Notes under the pieces: model-generated | What the model saw: only the letters and a program-made list of their open reading frames with translations | Told to the model about the DNA's origin: nothing | Database searches by the model: none | Position numbers and translations under genes: made by a program | Part shown: piece after piece, positions 54,715-64,000 of the stretch | Layout of the letters: the number at the start of each line of letters is the position of its first letter | Numbering within the stretch: position 1 is the first letter of the stretch | Source: Eleusine coracana subsp. coracana | Lineage: Eukaryota; Streptophyta; Magnoliopsida; Poales; Poaceae | Reading direction: 5' to 3' | Assembly: GCA_032690845.1 (NCBI GenBank) | Contig: CM064424.1 | Coordinates: 48,869,511-48,933,510, forward strand | Length of the DNA stretch: 64,000 nt

Positions 54715-55790
54715 TTGGTAGAAGAGATTCATTCGGGAATATGCGGCAATCATGAAGCTTCTAGGACTTTGGTCGACAAAGCTTTTTGGCAAGGGTTTTA
54801 TTGGCCCACGGCGGTCGAAGATGCACACCAAGTTGTTCGTAAGTGTGAGGGTTGTCAATTCTTCGCTCAACAAACACATGTGCCTTCACAGAAACTTCAC
54901 ATGATACCATTGACTTGGCCTTTTTCTATTTGGGGGCTTGATATTGTCGGTCCTTTCAAGAAAGCGCCAGGCGGGTTCACTCATTTGTTTGTTGCTATCG
55001 ACAAATTCACCAAGTGGATTGAAGCGAAGCCGATCGGCAAGATTACATCCAAGAAGGCGATCGAAAGAAGGCGATCGAGTTTGTCAAAGATATATTTACT
55101 CGGTTTGGAGTTCCTCATGATATCATTACCGATAATGGCACTCAATTCACTTCAGTGGAGTTCCGGGACTTTGTGGATGAGATGGGAATAAAGATCCACT
55201 TTGCATCAGTGGCTCATTCAAAAAGCAATGGGCAGGTCAAACGGGCCAAAAGTATGATTCTTCAAGGATTAAAGCCGCGGATATTTGACAGACTCAAACC
55301 TTATGTCGGTCGGTGGGTCAAAGAGTTGCCTTCAGTTGTTTGGGGGCTTTGGACAAACACTAGTTAGGCTACTGGACAATCACCTTTTTCATTGGTCTAT
55401 GGCTCAGAAGCTATGTTGCCCACTAAGGTCAGTCTTGTCTTGGCACGAGTTCAAGCGTACGATGAAAAGCTTTCTGAGGAGAACCGAGAGATTGATTTGA
55501 TTGCGGCAGAGGAGTTGCGTGATCGTGCTCTATTTCGGTCGGCACTCTACCAACAAGGCTTGCGTCGTTATTATGATAAGAACGTCCGCAGTCGCCACTT
55601 TCGAGTTGGAGACCTAGTGCTTCGCCGAGTGCAATCGACAAAGAATCAGCATAAGCTCTCTCCAAAGTGGGAAGGACCGTACGTAGTGAAGGAAGTCACT
55701 CGCCCGGGGGCTTACCGACTGATGTATGAAGACGACGATGATATTCCAAACTCCTGGAACATAAATCAGCTACGTCGTTTCTATACTTAG
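54715..55790 (+). pseudogene. Integrase of the large Tat element; catalytic Glu replaced by Lys
   Basis: HSGICGNHEASRTLVDKAFW and VRKCEGCQFFAQ form the zinc-binding region; WGLDIVGPFKK carries the first catalytic Asp and IITDNGTQFTS (about 55125) the second. The third position, in SKSNGQVKRAK, is Lys (AAA at 55239-55241). A 14-bp direct duplication (AGAAGGCGATCGAA, 55052-55079) shifts the frame in the core, and a stop lies at 55366. The C-terminal part ends IPNSWNINQLRRFYT at 55790. Confidence 0.87.
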
Positions 55791-55986
55791 CTATTATTTT
55801 GTGTATTTATACATTATTTATGAATGAAACTTCAGTCTTTTTTAATGAAAGATTTTTTGATGATTTTCATTCTATATCTGTCTCGATTTCTTAATTGATA
55901 CTATTAAACAATCGAGCCAGGGGGCTAGCAATAATGTCCCATCTTGATCTAACCATATTTTGGTTTTGGCCTATTTTTAGACCCCT

Positions 55987-56345
55987 TCAGCTCCTCCTAT
56001 AGCCGAGTGATCTCGGTCTTCTGGTCTTCAGCCAATTTGGAGATGCCTTCCTTCTCAACTTTCAAGGCGTCAACGAACCTCTGTTGGTTAGAAGTCAAGT
56101 TCTCCAGATCGGTGATTTTTTGATCGTGAGCTAAAAGTAAAGCTTTTAGCATTAGAGTGGTCAGCAGATTGCTTAAATATGGATGGAAGGAAAACTTACC
56201 AGCTAGATCTGCACGAACTTGGTCTAAGAACTTGTTTATCTCTTGTCGGTCAACTAACAACTTCTTGTTTTCCTCTTGAGCCTTGGAGAGCTGCTGACCG
56301 GTGACTAGCAAGACAAATAAGAAGTTAGTCTAAAACCGATGCAAC
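55987..56345 (-). repeat. Duplicate of the antisense coiled-coil exons, downstream copy
   Basis: Nearly identical to 57073-57425 (offset 1086 bp), including the intron and its splice signals (about 56135-56200). It lies beyond the stop of the antisense gene at 56559, so it is a local segmental duplication. The pol-deleted copy at 15001-19893 has only one such block. Confidence 0.8.
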
Positions 56346-56558
56346 CTAATATGTTATGGCTAAGAAGTTAGTCTGTTTGTCACGTGGTTACGAGTTACAA
56401 CCTAATATGTTATGGCAGACCGATGCAATCTTTGTTTCTCTTGATAGAAACATGTCAATGATATCTTTGTCAAAATTCTAAAGCTATAAAAGCATAAGAT
56501 TAGTTTATACACAAATATAATTACAAAAATACTACTAATGTTTTACAATATTACAGGA

Positions 56559-59425
56559 TTATATCTCCTTTGAAGGAGAGGAAGAGTCAGCCCCAAGTTC
56601 GACCTCTGGAGTTGCTGGGGGAGTCAGCACGGTCAGATTGATTTCTATATTTTCGACCAAGGTTTGGGAAGTCTCTAGCATGGAATCCAGGAGCAGCTGA
56701 CATTGGTCGTCGGTCAGGTCGGGGTTAAATCCCTCTTTGATCTTGTCCAATGGCAGAGCAGGAGACTAGGATTGGCAAATCGCCAGCACTTGACTCCCGG
56801 CTTCGGTCGCCACTCGCCGAGTGTTATGAGCAATAGCTTCTGAAGCATGCTCCAACAAGTAGTCCAGAGAGTGACCGGTCTGCTCTACTCGGTTAGCATG
56901 AACATAGTTCATTGCTTGCCGAGCGGTGTAAGATAGAGCTGCAAATAATAATTATTGGTTAGTATGATCAATAGAAGAATCAATCAGAAGGAAGAAGTCG
57001 AAGGCTTACTGGTAAGTTTACATTTGAAAGATTTGGAGACAGTCTTAGCCTCCTCTATCTTCGCTTCAGTCCCCTTCAGCTCCTCCTGCAGCCGAGTGAT
57101 CTCGGTCTTCTGGTCTTCAACCAATTTGGAGAGGCTGTCCTTCTCAACCTTCAAGGCGTCAACGAACCTCTGCTGGTTGGAAGTCAACTTCTCCAGATCA
57201 GTGATTTTTTGATCGCGAGCTAAAAGTAAAACTTTTAGCGTTAGAGTGGTTAGCAGATTGCTTAAATATCGATAGTAGGAAAACTTACGAGCCAGATCTG
57301 CACGAACTTGGTCTAAGACCTTGTTTATCTCTTGTCGATCGGCCAACAGCTTCTTGTTTTCCTCTAGGGCCTTGGAGAGCTGCTGACCGGTGACTAGCAA
57401 GACAAATAAGGAGTTAGTCTAAAACATAAAGACAAGAAGATTAGGCAACCAAGGACATACCGAAAGTTTTGGCTTCAAGATATTCCACTCTAGCCTACTT
57501 TCGCTCCACAAGAGCATACACTTTCTGATATGCAGAAGATAAATGAGCTAAAAGATGAGAGCGAAGCAAGGTAAAAGCATAATGTTGAGTTACCTTGTTG
57601 GACTCTCGGTGTTGGTGCAAAGTCTCCGCATCCTCCACCTCAGGCCGACCAAGCATATCTACAGGAAGAGTTCTTTTACCTTTGTCAAGAGGCAAAGAGA
57701 TATTAGTTGGAGTGGTCTGAGACAGAGGCTCGGGAGTGGAGGTAGGAACCGTCTTTTTCAAACGGTCTATCCACTTCGGTCGGTGTGTTTGAAGACTTGC
57801 CAACCGAATAGAACACGCCAGTCGGACGAGGTGGGAGCTCAGACCGAGCATCCTCAGATCCCTGAGCACTCTGAGAATCACTTGTCCTACTACCAAGAAA
57901 AAAAAATAGAAGAAAGAGATCAGGAAATGTTGAGATCAACAATAAGAGACAAGGAGTATAGGGTTTAAAGACTAAACCTGGGAGCCTTCTTGAGCTTGAT
58001 CCAGCATAGCCTGTTCTTTGAAGAAGTCGACTGAAAATCAGTCTCCTTCCTTTTTTGAGAGGGATGATCAGTCTTGCCAGTCTGCACCACCTCTTCTGTT
58101 GACCTCTGAGTTGGGCTCGGGGGCTCCGGTCGGTCTGAAGGTCGGTTGAGGTTGCAGGAGCAGGTTGACCAGCATCTGCGGCAGTTATTTCTTCATCGTC
58201 GTCCTGGTCCCCCACATATTGGTGACGGCGTGCGATAATCCGCTTCTGGAGCTTGTCAGGGGAGGCCAGAGTAACGATGGGAGTGACGCTAACTGGCCGA
58301 GCGCCTGCGGAGGAACTTGAACCCCCAGCGCCGGTCAGCAGTGTCTTCTTGACATAATCAGGTCCCTCAGTATTGGTCTGAGGGAGCGGGGGATGAGATA
58401 CATAAGTATCCAGCACCTGCATAAAGATCAAAACATTGAGTACAACATCAAGATAGGATAACAAGGGCTAGCTAAAGGCAGACTAAGGCTTACTCGGGCT
58501 CGCATTGTGCCCTTGTTATACGCCTTTTTGACCAAAGAATGGTCCTGAAGGATTTCCCCTTCAAACATCTTCAACAAGCATCTACGGCGGAGTTTGCCAT
58601 TCGGTGGATCCGGCACCTCCCTGGTCTCATCCTCATTAACATAGTCCCATGCCGGGTGACATTGAAGCTTCAGGGGCTGAACTTGTCGGATGATAAAGCT
58701 TTTGGCAACTGTGATGCCATCGACGCCTTCACCCTTCAGATTGGCAATTTTCTTGAGCAGAGCAACCACTTGAGGATCGGCCGGATCGGGCCTCTCTGCC
58801 CAATGCGCTTGGGGAATAGCCTTTGCACCAGTGAAGTCGGCAAGAACAGGGGGAGGGTTGTCACAATAGAACCACTCATCCTTCCAATTCTTGTTTCCGG
58901 TCTTCAATGGGACATTGATGTAGGCCTCCTTCTTGCGTAACTGGACGCCGACGCCGCCTATGGCCACTTGGTTTTCCTTGGTAGGCAGCGGTCGGAGGAC
59001 AAACAGATGGCGGAAGAGATCGAAATGGGGGAGAATGCCAAGAAAAGCTTCGCACAAATGTACGAAGATGGCAATATGAAGAATGGAGTTGGGATTGAGG
59101 TTGACAAACTCAATCCCATAGAAAAAAAGAGCCCGTGCAAAAAACTGCAGCAGGAAACTCCAAAGCCATGCTCAAAGAATGTGCGAAACACTACGATCTG
59201 CTGATGAATGGGGATAGGGCAGGATTCGCGAGGTACCTTCCAGTTGATCCGAGCCTGCTCTGGAAGGATGCCATCCACCACCATCTTGTTCATATCAGCC
59301 TGTGAAAGGCTGCTCTTTGAGAACTCCCAAAGTTGCTCCGGGATGTCGACCTCCGATGAGGACGACGCGACGGCGGTGGCGGCGGAAGAAGCTAGGATTG
59401 AAATGGAAGTCCTCTTGCGACCCAT
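56559..59425 (-). pseudogene. Antisense gene with introns: Transposase_28-like plus coiled coil
   Basis: Minus strand, opposite to pol. Exon 1 starts at ATG 59425 (MGRKRTSISILASSAATAVA), continues WKVPRESCPIPIHQQIVVFR, then, after a one-base slip near 59120, CEAFLGILPHFDLFRHLFVL, AYINVPLKTGNKNWKDEWFY and MRAR. Introns with GT-AG ends: 58417-58493 (phase 0), 57890-57977, 57220-57288. Later exons give a Ser/Pro/Gln-rich linker and heptad-rich helices (LEKLTSNQQRFVDALKVEKD). The C-terminus is SMLETSQTLVENIEINLTVL ... SSSPSKEI, stop at 56559. The globular part matches the putative gypsy-type transposon (Transposase_28) family; its role is unknown. Damaged here. Confidence 0.75.
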
Positions 59426-59630
59426 CGTGAACAGGATTGGACACGGTGAAGGAGTTCAAAAAACTTCGCCAAAGCTCGAGGGCTAAACGCGGCGGGATCT
59501 GTGGCGGCCGGAAGCGAGAAAGCTAACCCTAGCCGAAAGAACAGAGGAGTCGTGAGAGCAGAGAAGGCGCAAGGAAGACGAAGAGTTCGCGGGCAAATGC
59601 AGCGTGGACTAAAGGTCAACCTGGTGCAGC

Positions 59631-59640
59631 CTTTTATACC
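59631..59640 (-). promoter_or_regulatory. TATA box of the antisense gene
   Basis: The minus strand reads GTATAAAAGG about 205 bp upstream of the ATG at 59425. It lies in the internal region, not the LTR, as in the element at 35462-43574. Confidence 0.55.
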
Positions 59641-59659
59641 CTTGCCTTTTTTGACCTAA

Positions 59660-60361
59660 GGGTCCCATGGGCCGGGGTGGGCCATACTATAGTGCAACCC
59701 TAATATTAACTTAGAGGTTAATTAAGGGCTTAAGCCCATTAGGGTTACAAACCTAGAAAAATGAGACTCGGGGGCTTCTTTGATGAGAAGTACCCGAGAA
59801 TTATTTCACCATATCTATGTGATTTGATGATCATGTGGCAAAGGACTTGCTGGTCATATGGTACAAGTTCAAAGGTTATGGTACTGACTAAAGTCAAATA
59901 ACCAGAATTACCAAATTTGGACTTAAACGGGTGATTGGAATTAGGGAAGAGCTATATTTTGACAAAAGTCATTTAGCTAAATATTGAATATGACTAGAGT
60001 CATAAATTTCCAACCGACCTATCACTCGGAAATAATATGTGCCACTCGGCCGGTTTAATGATCGGTCGGCAAAGTGGTCACTTAGCAATAGGACCCAAGG
60101 GTTTGATAACCAGAGGTCTGAAAGATTCAAACTTGATGGTTTGAATATCTATAAACAAATTAATAAGAGCTAATATAATTAGACTCTTGCATTATTTGTT
60201 AGTCTCCAAATTATACAAGAGTCGGGGGCTACACCTGATCAGGTGCACCTGACCGGTGCACCAGATCTATCGGAAACTTCGATAACGAGGTCTTCCTAAT
60301 TTATGATCTTTAGATCATTCGGAGAATTACAGCTTAAAATCAGAAAGCACTCGGGGGCTGC
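59660..60361 (+). other. 3' untranslated region of the large Tat element
   Basis: Non-coding; contains the CTCGGGGGCTTCTTTGATGAG phrase near 59770 shared with the other Tat copies, and CTACACCTGATCAGGTGCAC (60229-60248). It ends with a purine/G-rich tract before the LTR. Confidence 0.6.
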
Positions 60362-60775
60362 TGTGGGATACTTGCTTTACGGGTATCCTCATACAAGACT
60401 AAGTCGGTGGCCGACCGGGTACTTCATCAACAAGGAAGCCGACCGACTCGGCTTGGAGTGCAAGACAAGAAAGATTAGACTTGCTATATAGAATTATTGT
60501 GGAGTACGACTAGGACTCTGCTTGTACCCCTCTGCCGACCGAATATATAAGGCGGCAGGGTACCCCCCATCGAGGGAGGGAGGCAATTAGAGATAGCGAG
60601 AGGCAATTTAAACACAACATCTCGTGACAATCAATACAATACAAAACACATGACATAGGGTTTTTACTCTCATTGAGAGGGCCCGAACCTATATAATTCG
60701 GCGTCTTGTGTAACCATTGTAGTTCTTGGTCTCGACGTAGCCCTATATATTTACTGCCGGTCTTGAGCATCGACA
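60362..60775 (+). repeat. 3' LTR of the large Tat element
   Basis: 414 bp, TGTGGGATACTTGC to GAGCATCGACA, with GAATATATAAGG at 60541-60552. About one base in ten differs from the 5' LTR. Confidence 0.9.
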
Positions 60776-61550
60776 ATGCTTATGTGCTTACCTTGCTCTA
60801 GTTGACTACCTTGTAGACTTGCATGAATAGGCTTCATTACTTGCTAGTAGTGCTTAGCCTTCATACTTGATTACTAGCATGTATAGGTCTTGCTTTGGCT
60901 TGATTGATCACCCTAGTGTGTATTGTGCTACTCATGCTTGTGTGCTTTCCATGTGCTTATTGTTCTAGTAGCTTTGCATGAGTAGGACTCCTTGCTAGCT
61001 AGTTGTGTGCTTCTGCGTATCCTTGGTTACTAGCTTGCATAGAAGTTGTTTTGCCTTTGTGTAATCCACTAGTATGCCTAGGTTGTTGTTTCTTTCACAA
61101 GTTCATTATCTTTGCTTGTGTGATCATCACTATAATTGTGTAGGAGTTGTTTTGAGTGGTTGGTTTAGGAATTAGCAAATTTGGTACATAGTGCGAGTTT
61201 CCCATTCACCCCCCCCCCCCTCTCGATAACTTGGTCCTTTCAAATAGTATCAGAGCCAATTGCTCATCATAGTTCTTAACCGCCTTGAGTAGTGACCGTA
61301 TTGAGTTGGGATGTCATCCTATTTTGGGCCGGGTCATGGCTCATGGAAGGATTCCTTGAAAAGCTACCTAAATGCCATGATTCCGGATGAGTTGATGGAC
61401 ACACTTGTGGACTTTGCCAATACCTTTATCAATGATCATGTGTATGATGCTGATTGTGTTGATGTGCCTTGTTCTAGTGAGTGCCTAGATCCTTCTAGCG
61501 ATGACTTGATAGGTTGCTCTTCTAGTATGTCTAATGTGATGATTGATAAT
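60776..61550 (+). mobile_element. Sirevirus-like copia relic: LTR end, PBS and short ORF
   Basis: A T-rich stretch with repeated CTTGCATGA/GTGCTT phrases leads to a C-run (CACCCCCCCCCC, about 61207-61220), TCGATAACTTGGTCCTTTCA (LTR end at 61242) and TAGTATCAGAGCC (61245-61257), a decayed initiator-Met PBS. The layout matches the 5' LTR/PBS of the copia element at 22040-22098. An open frame from 61311 (MSSYFGPGHGSWKDSLKSYL) occupies the gag position but is not recognised. It is cut on the left by the Tat LTR and on the right by the next LTR at 61551. Confidence 0.65.
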
Positions 61551-61980
61551 TGTCGAGACTTAATCTCGGCATCAGACATAGGGTAGTTCATCTATGTGGA
61601 TTTGTAGGTAGGACAGGGGTATGCACGAGATCGAGAGACGATGGTAACACCAGACGCCGATGTAGACAGGTTCGGGCCTCCCGAAGGATAACAACCCTAT
61701 GTCCTGTGTTCTGTGGGTATTTGTATTGATATGTCTAGATCTAAAGATCTAGATGAGAAGGGTAGACCTAGACGACGATGTCTAGTTGTGTCTAATCTAT
61801 GTCCCGTGTGGGATCTATCTAATTTAGCTTTTTTTCTTAAGGAGGACCCCTGCCCCTCCTTATATATCCGGGGGACAGGGTTACATGGCGGAGTCCTAGT
61901 CGGTCTACTACTCTTATCCTAGTAGGAGTCTACCTCCACTTTCCTTCTATGTGAGGTACCCCGGGTACATGTCATCGACA
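61551..61980 (-). repeat. 3' LTR of a further Tat-type element
   Basis: 430 bp, TGTCGAGACTTAATC to GTCATCGACA. On the minus strand it follows a G-rich tract (CTCTCGGGGGCTTC, 61981-61994) and contains GGATATATAAGGAGG near 61857-61871, closely paralleling the TATA region of the 49437 element's LTR. The left flank is ATAAT (61546-61550); the other end is outside the window. Confidence 0.82.
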
Positions 61981-62269
61981 GAAGCCCCCGAGAGTCTTGC
62001 AAACTTGATGATAGTCTTAAGTAGCTTCCCAACTGGTTTATGCCATGTAGAATGCTTCAGCTTTGTATCAGCGAGCTTGTGAGAATCTTAAAGATCCAAA
62101 AATGTCTTCAAGAAATCAATTGGTGCACCAATTAGGTGCACCTAATTAGATGTAACCCCCGACTCTTGTATCATTTGGAAACTACAAATAATGCAAGAGT
62201 CCAAATCAAGACTAGTCGTGTTGGCTCTCTTTAAGGAGAAATCACTCAAATCATCAAATCTGAGTGATA

Positions 62270-62720
62270 AATAACTCAGAAGAATGACATCAATCATTAT
62301 CGAGTGATAAATGACTTAGTCGAGTGACTTCAATCACCGCTGAGTGGTAGATGACTCAAACCAATGACTTCAATCATTGTCAAGTGCTATATGATATACT
62401 CGAGTGACAACAATCACATCCGAGTGAACGTAAGCTTATGACATCAATCATAGCCAAATGACATAGTTTTTGGTCGAGTGGCCTATGAGTGATTTATGAA
62501 TCAAACGGGTGACTTCAATCACAGCCGAATGCTTATTTTCTAAATGGGTGACTTCAATCACAACCGAATGAACGAGGCTTTATGACATCAATCATAGCCA
62601 AGTACTAAGTTACCATGACTTCAATCATGATTAAGTAACCTTTCCTTAAGAATTGTAATCACTCATATCTTTGAGCTTTATTTTCACTATTATAGACTGA
62701 CTTCAATCAGCCGAGTGATG
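62270..62720. repeat. Irregular array of the motif TGACTTCAATCA in the Tat 3' region
   Basis: TGAC(A/T)TCAATCA occurs about ten times at 25-60 bp spacing (for example 62284, 62325, 62365, 62441, 62510, 62550, 62582, 62613, 62699), commonly with GAGTG or CCGAGTG nearby. Complementary copies (TGATTGATGTCAT) occur in the homologous region at 19072-19110. Confidence 0.7.
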
Positions 62721-63128
62721 CTCAATATTTTGCGTATATGACCATCAAGTCATAGTAACATGATCATTAAATCATGCTTTTAATGATTATGGCATCAACC
62801 ACTTATGATAATGCACTTCTCATCAAAGAAGCACATTTGATAGAGTGACCATCAAGCCACTGTTATATGATCATCAAATCATATATTTATATATTATGGC
62901 ATCAACCATAAAGTGCCTCTCTTCAAAGAAGCCCCTGAGACAATCGCCATTATGAAAGTCGGTCGCGCTCAACTCAGAATATCATGTCTGAGTGGCAGTG
63001 GTACTTAACTCATGACGATAAGGTCGAGTGAAGAAGACAGTCAAGGTTATTGTAGCTACCGACCGTTGGTGAAGTAGGAATCACTCAAAGTCATGATGAC
63101 CGAGTGAAGCCGACAGTCTGACATGTGG

Positions 63129-63330
63129 CCGACCGATGGTTGCAGTCGAAGCTGGTGTAGCCGACAGATGAAAGCGGTCAGAGCTGTAAACCGACCAATG
63201 AAGGTGATCGGAGCTGGCATGGCCAACCGATGAGAGCGGTCAGAGTTGTAGGCCGACCGATGCAGACAGTCGGAACTGGCACGGTCGACCGACGAAGGTG
63301 GTTGGAGCTATAAGTCGACCGATGAAGGCA
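63129..63330. repeat. Minisatellite of about 32 bp, seven degenerate units
   Basis: Units follow the pattern CCGACCGATGAAGGCGGTCG then GAGCTG and a few bases; lengths alternate around 30-33 bp. Non-coding. Confidence 0.75.
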
Positions 63331-64000
63331 AGGGAATCACTCTATATCGAGTGGTGTATCCGCCTATCCATCAAAATGTTCCTGAAAATAAAGGAAATTA
63401 GGATAATTAGTTATAATTAACATTGTTTGCTTGAAAACTTATTTTTATAAGCCAAACAAATCGGTCGACTGAAAAGTCAAGTACGTATCTATTTTTCTCC
63501 TTTAAGTAGACCGACTGGTGCATAGCAGCGTATTCGTGCGTTAGCAACCAGACTGCTCCACCGTAGGATACTTAGGACAAAATATAAAGAGCTTGGAGCT
63601 CGGTCTACCGCAACAATATCGGCCATAATTTACTCTTGCATAGCAATCAGAACCAATCGACACATAACCTCTCGCAACTTTGGCTCTGGGTTTAGTGTAG
63701 TGACAGTTGGTCACGTAGGAAAAAATTCTTATGACTTAGTCACTAGTTGGCGTAAGACTAAAAAATAAGACCAAATTGTGAATAAAATACAATATATTGG
63801 TCGAGGCAGAAGCCAAAAAAGGTGAAACTAGAACTGACAACATGGGTCATATGGTGTCAGGGCTGATGCACTACTGAAAGGTCACCGACCGACATGTGTA
63901 CTGCTAGAGTCACAAAAAAGTGGGAGAACACGTGTATAGATACACAAAAAGCCCCCTAGCTTGATTGTTTAATACGAAGGATTAAAAAACCAAGACAATA

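Larger units (their letters stand above)
49437..60775 (+). mobile_element. Tat-type Ty3/gypsy element with pol and intron-containing antisense gene
   Basis: LTRs at 49437-49848 and 60362-60775 (TGTGGGATAC ... CATCGACA) flank PBS, gag, protease, RT, RNase H, a second archaeal-type RNase H and integrase on the plus strand, followed by a minus-strand antisense gene and a purine tract (CTCGGGGGCTGC) before the 3' LTR. Dual RNase H and the antisense gene place it in the Tat lineage. The two LTRs differ at roughly one base in ten, and the flanking 5-mers CGTAA and ATGCT do not match, so it is old and possibly a recombinant. All ORFs are damaged. Confidence 0.9.
61551..64000 (-). mobile_element. Tat-type Ty3/gypsy element, 3' part, runs off the window
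   Basis: After the 3' LTR the 2-kb internal stretch contains no open reading frame of note: a motif array (62270-62720), CTTCAAAGAAGCCCCTGAGA (62922-62941, complement of the phrase seen in the other copies) and a minisatellite (63129-63330). Near 63950 GCCCCCTAGCTTGATTGTTTAA is the complement of the sequence that follows the integrase stop in the 49437 element (55902-55926). Pol should therefore start just right of 64000, and the antisense gene appears to be missing. Confidence 0.7.

Overview
This window looks like repeat-dense, intergenic DNA from a grass (Poaceae) nuclear genome. Evidence: Ty3/gypsy and Ty1/copia elements of grass types primed by an initiator-Met-tRNA-like site, a grass-type Helitron terminus, MULE, hAT and Stowaway-like elements, and only one convincing host gene. 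Almost all protein coding is decayed retrotransposon. No rRNA, tRNA or CRISPR array was seen.

Layout. 1-9846: minus-strand Ty3/gypsy element with about 3.3-kb LTRs, an extra ORF (orf0), gag and protease but no reverse transcriptase or integrase; its left LTR holds a miniature LTR element with three LTRs (335-1402). 9847-10147: copia gag/protease scrap that the gypsy element jumped into. 10171-15000: truncated minus-strand Tat-type gypsy (LTR, a short antisense ORF, integrase, two RNase H regions, partial RT). 15001-19893: plus-strand Tat-type gypsy, deleted for all of pol. 19894-20335: unassigned flank with a LINE-like tail. 20336-30955: complete SIRE/Maximus-like copia element with target-site duplication (TSD) ATAAT. 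31112-32589: non-autonomous Helitron. 33280-33459: orphan CACTA-like end. 34505-45120: Mutator-like element (10-bp flanking direct repeat) split by an 8.1-kb minus-strand Tat element (35462-43574, TSD GCCTA), itself split by a 1.6-kb minus-strand LTR element with three LTRs (37517-39084, TSD TGAGC); an hAT MITE (44389-44874) also lies in the MULE. 45712-46506: GeBP-like (DUF573) host gene, minus strand. 47851-48467: Stowaway-like element. 49437-60775: long plus-strand Tat element with gag, protease, RT, RNase H, second RNase H, integrase and an intron-containing antisense gene. 60776-61550: Sirevirus-like LTR/PBS relic. 61551-64000: 3' LTR and 3' region of another minus-strand Tat element running off the window.

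Most notable points: (i) two unrelated small LTR elements each carry three LTRs, one with an internal domain of only 39 bp consisting of a primer-binding site and a polypurine tract; (ii) the Tat family carries an antisense gene (putative gypsy-type transposon / Transposase_28-like, then coiled coil) with its own TATA box and canonical GT-AG introns conserved between copies, which can persist because those introns are on the non-genomic strand; (iii) nested insertions whose order is fixed by exact TSDs. Lineage names rest on recognised motifs and layout, not on database searches.
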